Shown here: in pieces, positions 1 to 10,640 of the stretch
Position numbering within the stretch: the stretch's first letter is position 1
Layout of the letters: each line of letters starts with the position of its first letter
Assembly: GCA_963555705.1 (NCBI GenBank)
Contig: OY743190.1
Location: forward strand, 18,173,491 to 18,237,490
Source of the DNA: Ligustrum vulgare
Taxonomy: Eukaryota; Streptophyta; Magnoliopsida; Lamiales; Oleaceae
Length of the DNA stretch: 64,000 bases
Direction: 5' to 3'
Notes under the pieces: model-generated
Database searches by the model: none
The model's input: only the letters and a program-made list of their open reading frames with translations
Told to the model about the DNA's origin: nothing
Made by a program: the position numbers and the translations under genes

Positions 1-970
1 AATCCCAAAATTTTCTCCCCAACTTCTATCTTCATATTCAAGCATATTTTCCCCATTATCTCTACCCAATCCCTCACAATTAGCCATTCAACCTCGTTAC
101 ATCCCAAGTTTTCTTCTTTTCCACCCATTTCATCATCATCAATCACCATACTTTACACCACTTTCCATTTCATTTTCCACCTAATCCTCCACCACAAACC
201 TCCATTTATGAATCCACCAAGCCTCATTTGCAACCACATTCAGAACCATAGCCAAGAATGAAATAACCAAACCTCAATCCCAAAATTTCAGTCATCAATC
301 AGTCGAACTCCTCCCCCTTCATACGCCATCTGCACCAAATTAACCTCTCCTTCAGCCCCCTCAATCACAAATCAAGCAATTGCCAATTTTTTAATCCAAC
401 TCTATGTATATCTTTCCATCTCCACTTCATTCATTCAAACCACCACCAGCTCCATAGACGACCCACACCACAGACGCCATCTCCATCAACCATATACCTC
501 ATGGCCCCTAATCCAATCGATGGGTTTAAGGGGACAAGCATCACACAGACAAAACCATCGAGTCTGCAAAACCACCCTCACTGCCTCTTCACAAATCAAC
601 CACCATCGAGCCTCACATTGCAATCACCTTAGGAAACCAAACCTCGATCAAAACCACAACTTCCACCACCCTTGCTTAAGCTCAATCAACCCGAATCACC
701 ATGGTCCGCCCCCTTCCATCGCTCGTGACCGTGAACCACCACCAGCCAAACACCATTATAGCCCGAACCAAAAATCACACCAACAACCACCACCACCTAC
801 TAACCCAAAACAGCAGCCACATCCCACTTTCAACTCCAATCCCACAACCGCCATCACGACCGCACACCCCGCCAGCACGACCGCACCACCACCAACCACT
901 TCCCAACCTCAATCCACACCATTTTTGTCCCAAATCAAACCCAAAACCAAGTTAAAAGCAGTACCCATAA

Positions 971-1250
971 CTTACCTCAACCTTCACTGGAGTTCTACCG
1001 CCAGCGGAACCCCAAATCGCGAACTTGCAGCCCTGTCTTCGCACCCAAACGCCTACCAAAAAACCAGCCCAAATTCCTCCTGTTGAACCACACATACATC
1101 GGCACCACCTTGCGATGGTGGCTCCATCGCCGGCTTGGCCGGCGGCGTGGACCGGAGGAAGGGGATTTACCCCTCCCCGTCGCCTCCCTCTCGTCTCTCT
1201 CGGTTTTAGAGAGAGAGAAATGAAAGAAAATATATGTATATGTATTGTTA
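971..1250 (-). promoter_or_regulatory. Antisense promoter-like block with splice donor in T1
   Basis: Read on the minus strand (antisense to the LTR) there is a TATA-like stretch near 1,225-1,245, a CTCTCT tract, a GC-rich leader and then GAG followed by GTAAGT, with the donor GT at 975-974. The same order recurs in the other LTRs of this family. Exon-like GC content surrounded by AT-rich DNA supports a real transcription unit. That it is transcribed is inference. Confidence 0.4.
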
Positions 1251-1264
1251 TATTTTTGAGAACT

Positions 1265-1690
1265 TACATTTTAGTACCCAATTTTGAAAGTAACAAGTTT
1301 CAGTCCCTGTTTGTTTAAAATGTTTTATTTCAAGCCATAAGGTTTTAAATTATTTTTAAGTAAGCCCCTTAGTTTCAAAGTATTTGTTTCAGCCCTTATT
1401 TTAAAAGAGTTTTTATTAATTAGCCCTCATATTTTCAAAATCGTTTAATTCAGTCCTAAAACATTTAATTTCAGTCCCAAGTTTTAAAAGATATATATCT
1501 TTAGCCTAAATTTCAAAAGTTATCATTTAAGCCACATATTTTAAAAGTCTTTTAATTTTGTTCCTATTGATTTAAAAATGATATATATATTTATAAATCC
1601 CAAGTTTTAAAATAATCATTTTAGTCCCTAAAGTTCAAAGTCATTTAAATCAATTTTAAAGTATTAAATTGGACTTATTATTTTAAGTTA
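1265..1690 (+). repeat. Degenerate minisatellite of about 30 bp
   Basis: About a dozen loose copies of a unit of the form TTTCAGCCC plus about 10 nt plus TTTTAAAA follow one another every 27-33 bp. The same block occurs on the opposite strand at 11,330-11,660, 17,620-17,960 and 28,920-29,130, and on the same strand at 20,540-20,760, always next to the antisense promoter-like block. It is therefore part of the LTR structure and not a local satellite. Confidence 0.65.
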
Positions 1691-2408
1691 TGCTGGACGA
1701 GGCGCTTGGACATTTAGAAGAACAACGTGAACTTTCTTGCTCAACTTTCAGACTCGTGATTTGAGGTAGACTCGCCCCCACTAATTAGTTTAAATTATAA
1801 TTGCATGTCTTATGTGAAATTACGTGATTTACATGCTTTGATGCATGAGACGAGAAAAGAATATCTCTTATGAGATAAATGAGAAATGATGATGTTATGC
1901 ATAACTTATGTGCCTTAAGTGCACGAGACGAGACTACCCACACCCTATGATTTTTAAAGAGCCTTGATTTTGAAAGTAAAGTAGCCCAAGAATATGAGAA
2001 TGATGTCATTGTATGATTGCATAATTACGTGTTCAATTATTCTGTAAATTAATTATTGGCGATGAGTCTACTGAGTATTTCTTTCGAAATGCTCATTCCA
2101 ATTTTAACAGCTTTTGCAGATCTCGGAAATGGCGGCGAATGAAAGTGGCAGCGCTGGAAAATTGAATAAATGACGATGATATGAGAAAATTTTATGAATG
2201 TTACTCTTTAAATTAATTATCGCTAATTTCATTTAAATAATTGAGATTAAATTTTTATGAATTGTTCTATTTTTAAATTAATAAAGTTTCCGCTGAAGTT
2301 TTCAAAGGATGAATGTGATGCTTTGAATTAAATTTATTTTCCGCAATAAAGTCAGTTTTAAAGGACGAAGTGGCGTCCCGGGCTCCGCACGGAATTCAGG
2401 GCGTTACA

Positions 2409-2688
2409 TTGACAATCCAATACTCTGATGAGGTCTACAGCTACTCTTGATTATCGTTATTTTGATTTTGAATACTCTTTTTATTTTATACTTTTATTTG
2501 TTATATTTAGAAGTTTGAAATGTGAATTGTTTCTTACGTATAGCTCAAATTTATGTTCTCAAAACCTTTACTTCTTTGGTGTTAGGAAGTTGAATCAAAT
2601 TTTGCCACTAGGAAATCTCCACCAATGTGAAGCGGGTGCACAAAAAGTGTTCAGATGGAGGTATTATACTGTTATTCTCAAACATGTG
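2409..2688 (+). other. Host DNA between T1 and element N1, one candidate exon
   Basis: This 280-bp piece matches none of the repeats in the window. It holds a possible exon at 2,586-2,660, with an AG acceptor at 2,584-2,585 and GTATTA donor from 2,661. Only one frame is open, giving residues such as KLNQILPLGNLHQC. It lies on the same strand as the host exons at 46.6-47.5 kb and may be an upstream exon of that gene, pushed 44 kb away by insertions. The link is inference. Confidence 0.3.
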
Positions 2689-3484
2689 TGACACGATTCA
2701 AGATGCGCTGAATTAAACGCCGGAAAGTTCCGAACCCAGCCTGTGGATGGACGGTGGAATCTTGACCCAATATTCACGATGCGAAGATCGATGATGGGGA
2801 ATAAAGAACCAAGACTTTCGAAATGCCACAACGATCTGTCCAACGTCCTTGATAAGTTTTTGATTTGAACGCCACAAATACTCTCATGAATATTTGATAA
2901 GTTCGGGATGAACGCAACAAGAAATAATTCTTGGCCAAGTTCGAAGAAAATATAGGAATCCACCTATATATTTTATTGAATTCTTAATAAACTGTTAAAT
3001 AAAATCCAAAAATGTTTTACAATGAATGGAAATAACATATAAATAATGAAAACAACATAACAACTAGGGTAATCGCTAATGGGCTTAAAATAGAGTTCTA
3101 ATTAAACTAAAATAATTAAAATTGAAAAATGAAATAAAATTCTCGCAAAATCTTATCCCGCTGAGCAGTTACGGCCGTGAAGAGACACGACTGTAAGTGT
3201 ATTCCTGTTTGAAGGTTACGACCGTGACCTGAGACTTACGTCCGTAATTGTGAAAATCTTGGAATCCTGTGTTTTGGCCCGAGAGTGGATTACGACCATA
3301 ACATATGGCCCTTACGGCCGTAAATATGCTTCTAATCCTGAAAATTTGATCTTTCGACTCGGCTTGATCCCTTCGTCTTCTAGGCTCGACTCCAACATGA
3401 AACTTGTTCATTTTCCTATGTAGAATGTTGTTGCATTTCCCGTGTATTGATTTCTCCTTTAAACTCCTATCTCAGATCACATCA
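2689..3484 (-). mobile_element. 3' LTR of N1
   Basis: The minus-strand LTR starts TGATGTGATC at 3,484 and ends at 2,689 (TGACACG on the + strand). It aligns over its length with 21,534-22,202 and with 62,623-63,430. A TATA-like TATTTATAT lies on the minus strand at 3,045-3,037, about 130 bp downstream of the palindrome array. The purine tract at 3,485-3,500 precedes it, which marks it as the 3' LTR. Confidence 0.75.
3168..3323. repeat. TTACGGCCGTAA array in the N1 3' LTR
   Basis: Five or six copies or one- to two-base variants of the palindrome have centres near 3,174, 3,190 (poor), 3,221, 3,241, 3,295 and 3,317. The clear pairs are 20 and 22 bp apart. Most variants are C-to-T or G-to-A changes. 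The array lies about 160-315 bp from the U3 start of the LTR. Confidence 0.75.
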
Positions 3485-3500
3485 TCCTCCCTCTCTTGAT
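3485..3500 (-). other. Polypurine tract of N1
   Basis: The minus strand reads ATCAAGAGAGGGAGGA directly before the LTR start TGATGTG, the expected place for plus-strand priming. The second N copy has an equivalent tract at 63,431-63,445. Confidence 0.7.
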
Positions 3501-3536
3501 AAGGACTCGACCTTGAATCAATTTCTGACTTGCTCT

Positions 3537-4596
3537 TCAAACAGTTCCCGCTCTTGGGTTGATGTAAAAATACTCCACCTGGATCGAATAGAAAATTACT
3601 GCTTCCATGCCAGATGAATGACCAATAGTATTCCGTAACTTGGGTGGCATGGATGATCTAATCATAAGCTTCTTTAGCCATATGTGGTGTGGCTCAAACT
3701 CCCAAGCGTAACCAACCTGCAAAAGAGATTTAAATAAAATAGGGAGGGGAATGTTAGTTTCATGAGGTACATGGTATGAATCCTTGTATACGTGATGAAG
3801 CATCACTAACTCCTCTTTTTGAACCAGAGAATCTTCTCTTCGCCTCTTTCCTCCCTTGCAACTTCTTGTTCAATTTTTACTTTCAAACCCAACCACATCT
3901 TCTATCTCTACATTTTTATCACCATGTTCATGTACTACCTCATCACTGCCCAAATGTGGATCTTCAACTTCGAAGTTCAAAATTTACACTTCTACCCCCA
4001 ACCTCCAATTCATGCTTCTCATCAACAATATTAGTGTCAATCACTTCAACCTCACTATTATTTTTCTCCTCATGCCCCTTGTCAACAATTATATCTTTTT
4101 GTTCACCCATCTCTTCATTACCAAATTTTTCATCTTCCACCTCAAAATTTGGAGTTTCTTCGACCACTTCTAACCTCAATTCTAACTCACCCTCCTCCTC
4201 CACATCAACATCCTTAACCTAAGGCTCTACTATAATATATTTTTCACTCTCTTTCAACCATTTAACCATAACCTCTATTTTCTCCTCCTCCTTTTGCAAC
4301 CTAGCCAACCTTTTCCTTTCTACCTCTCGTTCACACCTCATTCTTTCCTCATAGATTTCTTTCTGAATATTCAAAATCACCTTCGGATCAATCTCTGCTC
4401 CCCTCTTAACACCAATTTCATCCATAGGTTTATGATCACGCCTATAATTCCTTTCATCACTTAGTTTGTTTGAGATCGCTCATTTTTCAATTTGGCCATG
4501 TTTTCATCTAGTTTATCCAACTTCATCCAAAAACCTCCACACACAATCTGTATCATTAACCCTCCTAGATGAAGATTTTTCTTTGGATTCAAACAT
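3537..4596 (-). pseudogene. Single ORF of family N: coiled-coil and acidic protein, decayed
   Basis: Translation starts at ATG 4,596-4,594, about 395 nt after the primer site once the solo LTR is removed. The N-terminus begins MFESKEKSSSRRVN. A charged helical segment rich in E, K and R follows (4,425-4,219), then a very acidic stretch (4,203-3,964), then a C-terminal part with LPILFKSLLQV (about 3,735-3,705). There is a short compensated frameshift near 4,520-4,460, one in-frame stop near 4,220 and a frameshift before 3,806. The second N copy shares the motifs ETPNF and LPILFKS. No zinc knuckle, protease or polymerase is visible. The protein could be a gag-like packaging partner or a captured gene; I do not recognise the family. 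Confidence 0.55.
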
Positions 4597-4605
4597 GGTG
4601 GAGTT

Positions 4606-7600
4606 TGTAACAACCCGAAAATTTAGTACCCTAGATAATTTATTTACAAAGTTAGAATCAAGTTTTTTCCCTTAGAGAAGAGACAATTTCACGTGTTGTA
4701 TGATGAGATAATATATCATTTATGAGAAAATGAGAGAAATTGACGTTATTGGTAACTTTGGAGATTAAATTGGCATAAAAGAAAGTTGTATATGATGTTT
4801 GAACTCAATCGGATGGAATTTCATAGCTGAGGACTAAGCTGAAAATTTTAGAAAGTCCTCTTAATTACATTTTTCCATTGTGATGAACATGATTTTGGGA
4901 TCATTTTGTGGATTATATAGTGATCTTTGGCCATTGCAAGTTATACCAATTTATAGTTCATGGTGAGATCCAAGTATTGGTATCAAGTTTGAGCACAATT
5001 GAGGTCGGGAAGTCTACAAATATCGAGTTGAAGTCGTGTACGTGAAATGGTAAGAATGCTGAAAATTTAGCTAAGTGTTGGGACTATTCGAGCAGCCGTT
5101 TTTGGATGACCGGCACGGGCGGCATAATGGTCCGTTTTCTTTGCATGTGTAACCGTTGCGAAGCTTGAAGTGTGAACTTTACAACAGTATAAATATTTGA
5201 CAAAACGGACCATCAAATATTAACCCGAAGGTGGCATCTTGAAAAGGGAAGTTTTGGAATTTTTGTATTAAAATAATACAAGTGAGGGACGCTTGTCATC
5301 ACACCTTAAGGGTGTGTTTGTCTTATGAACTTATTTTGGTTATAAGTAATTATTTATCATAAGTTATAGGGCTTGGATGATAGAAAGAAAAAGCTTCAAG
5401 GACTTAGTTTGTAATTACATAAGGACCAACTTGTACAAAATTGAAAATATGTGGCTGTTTTGTAAAACCTATCATATATGTTTTATATAGAACGACCTAG
5501 ACCCTTCTTCACTTCATCTTGTGAGTGAAAACCAGAGAAAAGAGAATGAGAGACCAAAAAGTGAGAGGAAAGGAGAGAAATCAAATGTGAAAATGGAAGA
5601 AAGGAAATTTTGCTGTACCGAGGATACTGGTAGCATCTGCAGAGGCAAAACGAAGGTTACTGGTAGCATTTTCGGTTCTGGACAGGATCTTTAAAATCAC
5701 GAAATTCTCAATTTTGGGCTTATTTTCTTAGTAATTCTTAGATTAAGAAGTAAGATTTTAGTATATTGAAGATACCCTAACACTTGGTTAAATGTATTGT
5801 AGGGGTAAAGGCTCAAAATCATCATTATAAGTTAGAAACTTGGTTTGTGTTTTAATTGAGTTAGTTTCTCATATGGTGTAGAAGATTTTTATATGATTTT
5901 ACTATTTGATGTAATTCTTATAAATGGGTGTTGAATTGATAACCAATATACCATGATTTATGTTAAAACCAAAAATCACCTTCTAAGTGTTTGATGAAAG
6001 GTGTGAGGGAGTGAAATATGTTTTAATGACTTATTTTAAAATCTGTGGAAAATAAAGTTTCTGTTTTTATGATAGAAGGGCTTAAATTACACTTCAAATT
6101 AAAGTTATTCATACCTAAAGTCCAATTTTTAAGTGGGGATGTTAGATAGGATTGAGGGTGTTCTCTTTCATGATTTAATCTTTGGTATGAAGCTACATGT
6201 ATTAGAATTCAGATTTAAATGTAGAATTAAGTTGCTGTTTTTATTTTTAAATGCCCTTAAATTGTCACTTTGAGTCAATTTACTAAGTTTTGAGACTTAA
6301 TTTTCATACAGAAGTATTAAACCATGATTTAAATTGATTTTTTGCACTAAATCATGTTCTCTCTTATGGCTTTAGCTTGTTTATGGGCTTCATGTATAAA
6401 AGTCCAGCTTTAAGTTGATTTAAAGACCAAAGATTATTAAGGTTATGGATATTGTTCTTATGAAAATGTTTTAGTGAAACAACAATGACTTTGTTGAATT
6501 ATGTTGATATTGTGCTATATTTTAGATATTAGGAATTATGTTTTTAGGATGATAACAACCATTAGATATATTTTGAGTATGATTACAAGTGGAGAAATGT
6601 TTGGATGAAGGTTAGGAAGTAATAGAAGTTGAACTTGGCGAAAAGTTTAAGTGCTGATTTTGAAACTTAAATGAAGGTAATTACATGTGTATATGGGAGT
6701 TATTGATGTTATAAATCTTATTTTTGAACGGGAATATTTAATTTTAATGTTGATGGCATTATGTGAAAGTTATGAGAAAAGAAGATGTGTTTTAAAGACT
6801 TCTTTTAAAGTTTGGTTGAAACTAAGTTGCTGTCCCTATAATAAATGAGCCTAAAACACCACTTTAAATTAAAGTTATTCATACCTTAAAGTTGATTTTA
6901 AGTTGGGATGTTGATTTAGGCTTGATGGTGAACTCTTGAGGTAGTTTATGCCATTTTTGGTTGGTTGTGATGATGTATAATGATTGAATAAATATTATGC
7001 CAAGACTAAGGTTAGAATTTCAAGTGCTTTCTAGGTGTTTGATGAAATGTGTAAATGAAGTATGCCTTAGAAAGACCTTATGGAATTTTATATACAAGTT
7101 AGATTTTTAACTTAAAGAATGTGAAGATGCAAAGATGAGGATTAGCATGAAGTTTTAAATTGCTGATTTTGTGTAAAGGATCTTATAATTTAAGTCTTCA
7201 TGTCAAGTATAATGGCATATGAAATCCTATTTTAAGTTAGTATGTTGGTATAAGAAAGAATTGAAGTTATGGACATTTAGTAATGAAGTTTCATGACTTA
7301 TTTCCATGCTTACAAAGTGTAAAATTCAGATTTGAAGATGTTTGTTCTTAAGCTATGAATCGTAGTTTGAGGTTTTGAATATATGATGTTGATATCTTAC
7401 TGATTAAACATGCTTTTGAGGTTGCATATATGTAAATTCAGATTTGGAGACATTATGTTTAAATATGAATCTGATTTTTTAAGGTTTTAGACATATGATA
7501 CTAATACTTTATGGTCTAAATATATTTTTGAGGTTGTATGTATAAGAATTTCAAATTTGAAGATAATAGCTATGGATATAAGAATATGAAATTATGAAAG

Positions 7601-9604
7601 TATGTTAAGATGAGACTTGTTGAAGTTTTTAGAAATGAATGGTAGTTAGATGTTATATCTATAACTTGTGAATTGATATGCCCTCTGTTTGAATCAATCT
7701 TTATGATTTTAAGTGTTCAAATATGTATACTTATGGATGAAAAATCTGTTGGGATTGATTTGGGTTTATGATGATTATAAGGATCTTAGAAATGGATTTT
7801 GGAGATTTTAAGTTACAATACTTATGATGAAACCTTGCTATAGGTTTAGAATATATTTTATGTCATTACACAATTGGGAAGTGTAGTAAAAAGTGACATA
7901 AGTGATGGAAAATCTGTTTGGGTTACTTTCTTAAGTTTGTGATCACCTACAAATTAGAATCAAGATTTTGATGAAGTTAAGGATTAAATTCGGCTTATAG
8001 GGTGTAACTCAAAGGTTGAGATTCTATGTATTAAACCCAGGAAACTTTATTCTATAGTGAAAGACTTGATCTTGATCCTTTATGTGTTAAACTAAAGATA
8101 AGATATTATGTTTCAATATGTGGTTGAATATTATTTTATGTAAAGTCCTTCATATTATATTTGATGAATAGCATTTCATCTCATCATCACAAGCATGCAT
8201 GATCATTTCACATAAAAGAGCAAATTATATGTTTTCAAAATGTGAAGAAATGATTATGTATAAGATCTTTCAAATGATGTTTTCAAGAAATAATTTTGAA
8301 ACTTTAAAGAATCCCTATTTAGGTTGTATACCTAGGGATAAAGTCCCTATTTGAGGTCACAGGCTATTAGATGCCCCTTATAGAAAGAAAGAAATATTCA
8401 TTTAAAGCAGACAACATTACTTTCGGTCTTGGTTACACTTAGGGTGTATGGGCGCTTATTTCACATGGACGCTGAGTCGAAAGTATTGTCTGTTATGGGA
8501 ATAAGTCCCATTCGAGCTAGCATGCTCGTGAGCTGAATGCTCTAGAAAAGAAAGAAGAAGAATCGAGTTAGCAAACTCATGAGTGTAAAAGAACACTCTT
8601 GTGATCTTGTACTATAGAAAGCACTTTTGCGCGCGGTGTACGACCCTAATATGGGAAGGGCCCCTAAAGAGAAAAGAGAAGAGATCTTTTGAAAAGAAAA
8701 ATATTATATTTCTCATTCATGTCTTTTTTCAAAGAAATAAAGATGAATTTCATATCATTTTGCATATCACACCATGCACTACATTCATTCCATAAATATG
8801 ATATTATTTATTTGAATGTAGTAATATGGAACTAAAGGTTGTGAATGTGATATGAGTTGATTATCAAATGATATGTTAATATGATTGTGAGTTCATTCAC
8901 TTATATGAAATATAATGTCCAAGTTAAGAGATAAAGTGTATTTTGACAAGAAAAGATTTAGAATGAAAGGAGGTTTTATGAACTTCTATACTTTATGTTG
9001 AAATTAACCTCTTATTACATTTATCAAGTTTTATTCATTGAACCACGTGGTTCACAGTTGTTTCATATCTCTTTTTATAGGCAATGGAGCATTAGTTCTT
9101 GTATGTGTGGATTCCCAATGGAGAATGCTGGTCGAGAATAAAGAGTACTCATTGGTAACCGAAGATAATGAGGGATTAAGTTTCTCTATAGCTTGAACTA
9201 ATTTTGGAATGTAAATATTATTCTCTTTATATTTATAAGTAAATTACTAGTTGGGGTTTTATTTTGAGATGTAAAGTGTATGAAAAGAATGGGTCTTGTA
9301 TTTTAAAGTTCCGCTTAAAGTTTTAAGTTTCACTCTTATGAAATATTGATACCGAAACTATTTTTACTCGATTATTATTAAAATGTTAAATCAAAGTAAG
9401 GATAATAATCCTAAATACATAATAGGGTAAACAAGTTTAGAAAGAATTTTTAGTAAATGTATTAAAGTTGCCCTATTTCTGAAAGTACGCTACTAGTATC
9501 CCCTTGTAGTTACGTTTTCAATTCATTTTATACTACTAGTAGCCAACAGCAGACTTGGAAAAATAAATAAAAATAATAATAGCCTGAAATTTTGTGTCGT
9601 GATA
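4606..9604 (+). mobile_element. 5.0-kb solo LTR inside N1
   Basis: It begins TGTAACAACCCG and ends GTGTCGTGATA, which fits a gypsy-type LTR end GTCGTGACA with one C-to-T change. Perfect pentamers GAGTT flank it at 4,601-4,605 and 9,605-9,609. No primer site, purine tract or coding region lies between, so this is a solo LTR left by LTR-LTR recombination. A TATA-like TTTTATATAG at about 5,482-5,491 is followed by a GA-rich leader. At 4,999 bp it is long for an LTR. The interior holds imperfect repeats about 750 bp apart. Apart from chance short frames I see no gene in it. Confidence 0.75.
5986..7100 (+). repeat. Imperfect internal repeats of the solo LTR
   Basis: A block at about 5,986-6,196 recurs at about 6,729-6,946. 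Both contain AAATTAAAGTTATTCATACC followed by a run ending in GGGATGTT. A partial third copy of the TGTTTGATGAAA part appears near 7,026. Such expansion partly explains the unusual LTR length. Confidence 0.5.
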
Positions 9605-9992
9605 GAGTTGATTGTGGAAAGGAACGAGAAAGATACGATAACAAGGAATTATGGAATTTAAGAAAGTGGTTCTTGAATTTTGGAATGACCCCCCTTTTTT
9701 TTGAATAATTGTTGAATTTTCCTAATAAAAAAATAATTTTTTTAAAGCCGGAAATTCGACACGAACGCAACAAAACAAACGAGACTTAAATTGAACGAAA
9801 AAATGGACACAAACAATTTTGGGATTTTTTTTTGTGGATTAAAGACTGGATAATTTTATTAGCATGAAGAACAAGACTCAACAAAAGAAAACAAGATATG
9901 AATGATTTACAAGTGACAGACTCGATGATAAACACGAGTAATCAAACTAGGATAGAGAAAACCTGAATTCAGAGTCCAGCTCTGATACCAAA
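9605..9992 (-). other. N1 leader with tRNA-iMet primer binding site
   Basis: This is the part of N1 between the solo LTR and the 5' LTR. The minus strand carries TGGTATCAGAGC at 9,990-9,979, two bases from the LTR end TGATAC (9,993-9,998 on the + strand). TGGTATCAGAGC pairs with the 3' end of initiator methionine tRNA. No open frame of note. Confidence 0.65.
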
Positions 9993-9998
9993 TGATAC

Positions 9999-10640
9999 TA
10001 TAGCGATCGAGAAATTTTCAAACTTAAAAGACTTGTTTTACCAAACTTGTCGCTACGACTCTCCAACCTTAACGATTATTATTCAAAACCAGCACTCTCG
10101 TCTAGTCATATTAATTATTTTAAGGTTTTAAAAAAAGAAATTTAAATTCTTTTAAATCTTTAACTCCAGATTTCAACTTTTAATAGATTATCCAAATTAT
10201 TTGATTTTATGTCCAAATCCATTATTTATTTTAAAATTCAATTTTCAAGTTATGGGATTCAAATTTATTTTTAAGTCTAAAATGCTTTAAATCCCCAATT
10301 CATGTTCCAAAGTTCCTCCCCAATTTCCATTTGCATATACAACACATTTATTTCCTATGATCACCCTCAATCCCCTTACATATGCACACAATTCTGGCCT
10401 ACACCAAAACCAGTCATAACTTACCAAAAAAAAATTGAGCCAATTACCAGCCAAGAATCCTCCCATTTTCACACTTTGTCTTCATCATCATCACTCCACG
10501 ATTTCTTCTTATCATTCACAGCCAAAAAATTCATTCAAATGTTCATTTCCTCTAACTAGTCAGCATCTCTAATCACTCTACAATTCCATAATTCTTTCCC
10601 CACTTTCCTCAAATTTTCCCTCACTCTAGCCTACCATTTC
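9999..10640 (+). mobile_element. Tekay-like LTR T3, left part
   Basis: The start TATAGCGATCGAG matches the family start TGTAGCGACCGAG with G-to-A and C-to-T changes, and similarity to the minus strand of 30,576-30,200 continues for several hundred bases. It sits six bases inside the end of the N1 5' LTR. It breaks off at 10,640, where the element at 10,641 is inserted, and resumes at 19,675. Confidence 0.7.

Larger units (their letters stand above)
1..2408 (+). mobile_element. Tekay/Del-like LTR T1 (3' or solo), left end outside window
   Basis: The right end GGCGTTACA at 2,408 matches the LTR end of two better-defined copies (16,910-19,674 and 28,155-30,576, both read on the minus strand). 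Those copies are followed by a tRNA-iMet primer site; here none follows, so this is a 3' LTR or a solo LTR in + orientation. About 2.4 kb is present, close to the 2,422-bp size of the 28-30 kb copy, so little is missing on the left. In order it holds a pyrimidine-rich U3, an antisense promoter-like block near 970-1,250, a degenerate minisatellite and a conserved U5. The open frames at 520-1,318 follow base composition only and are not genes. Confidence 0.8.

Noticed and set aside
520..1318. Long open frames rich in H, P, T and N on the + strand
   Set aside because: They lie in a C/A-rich LTR U3; codon content follows base composition, and the equivalents are not open in the other LTR copies.
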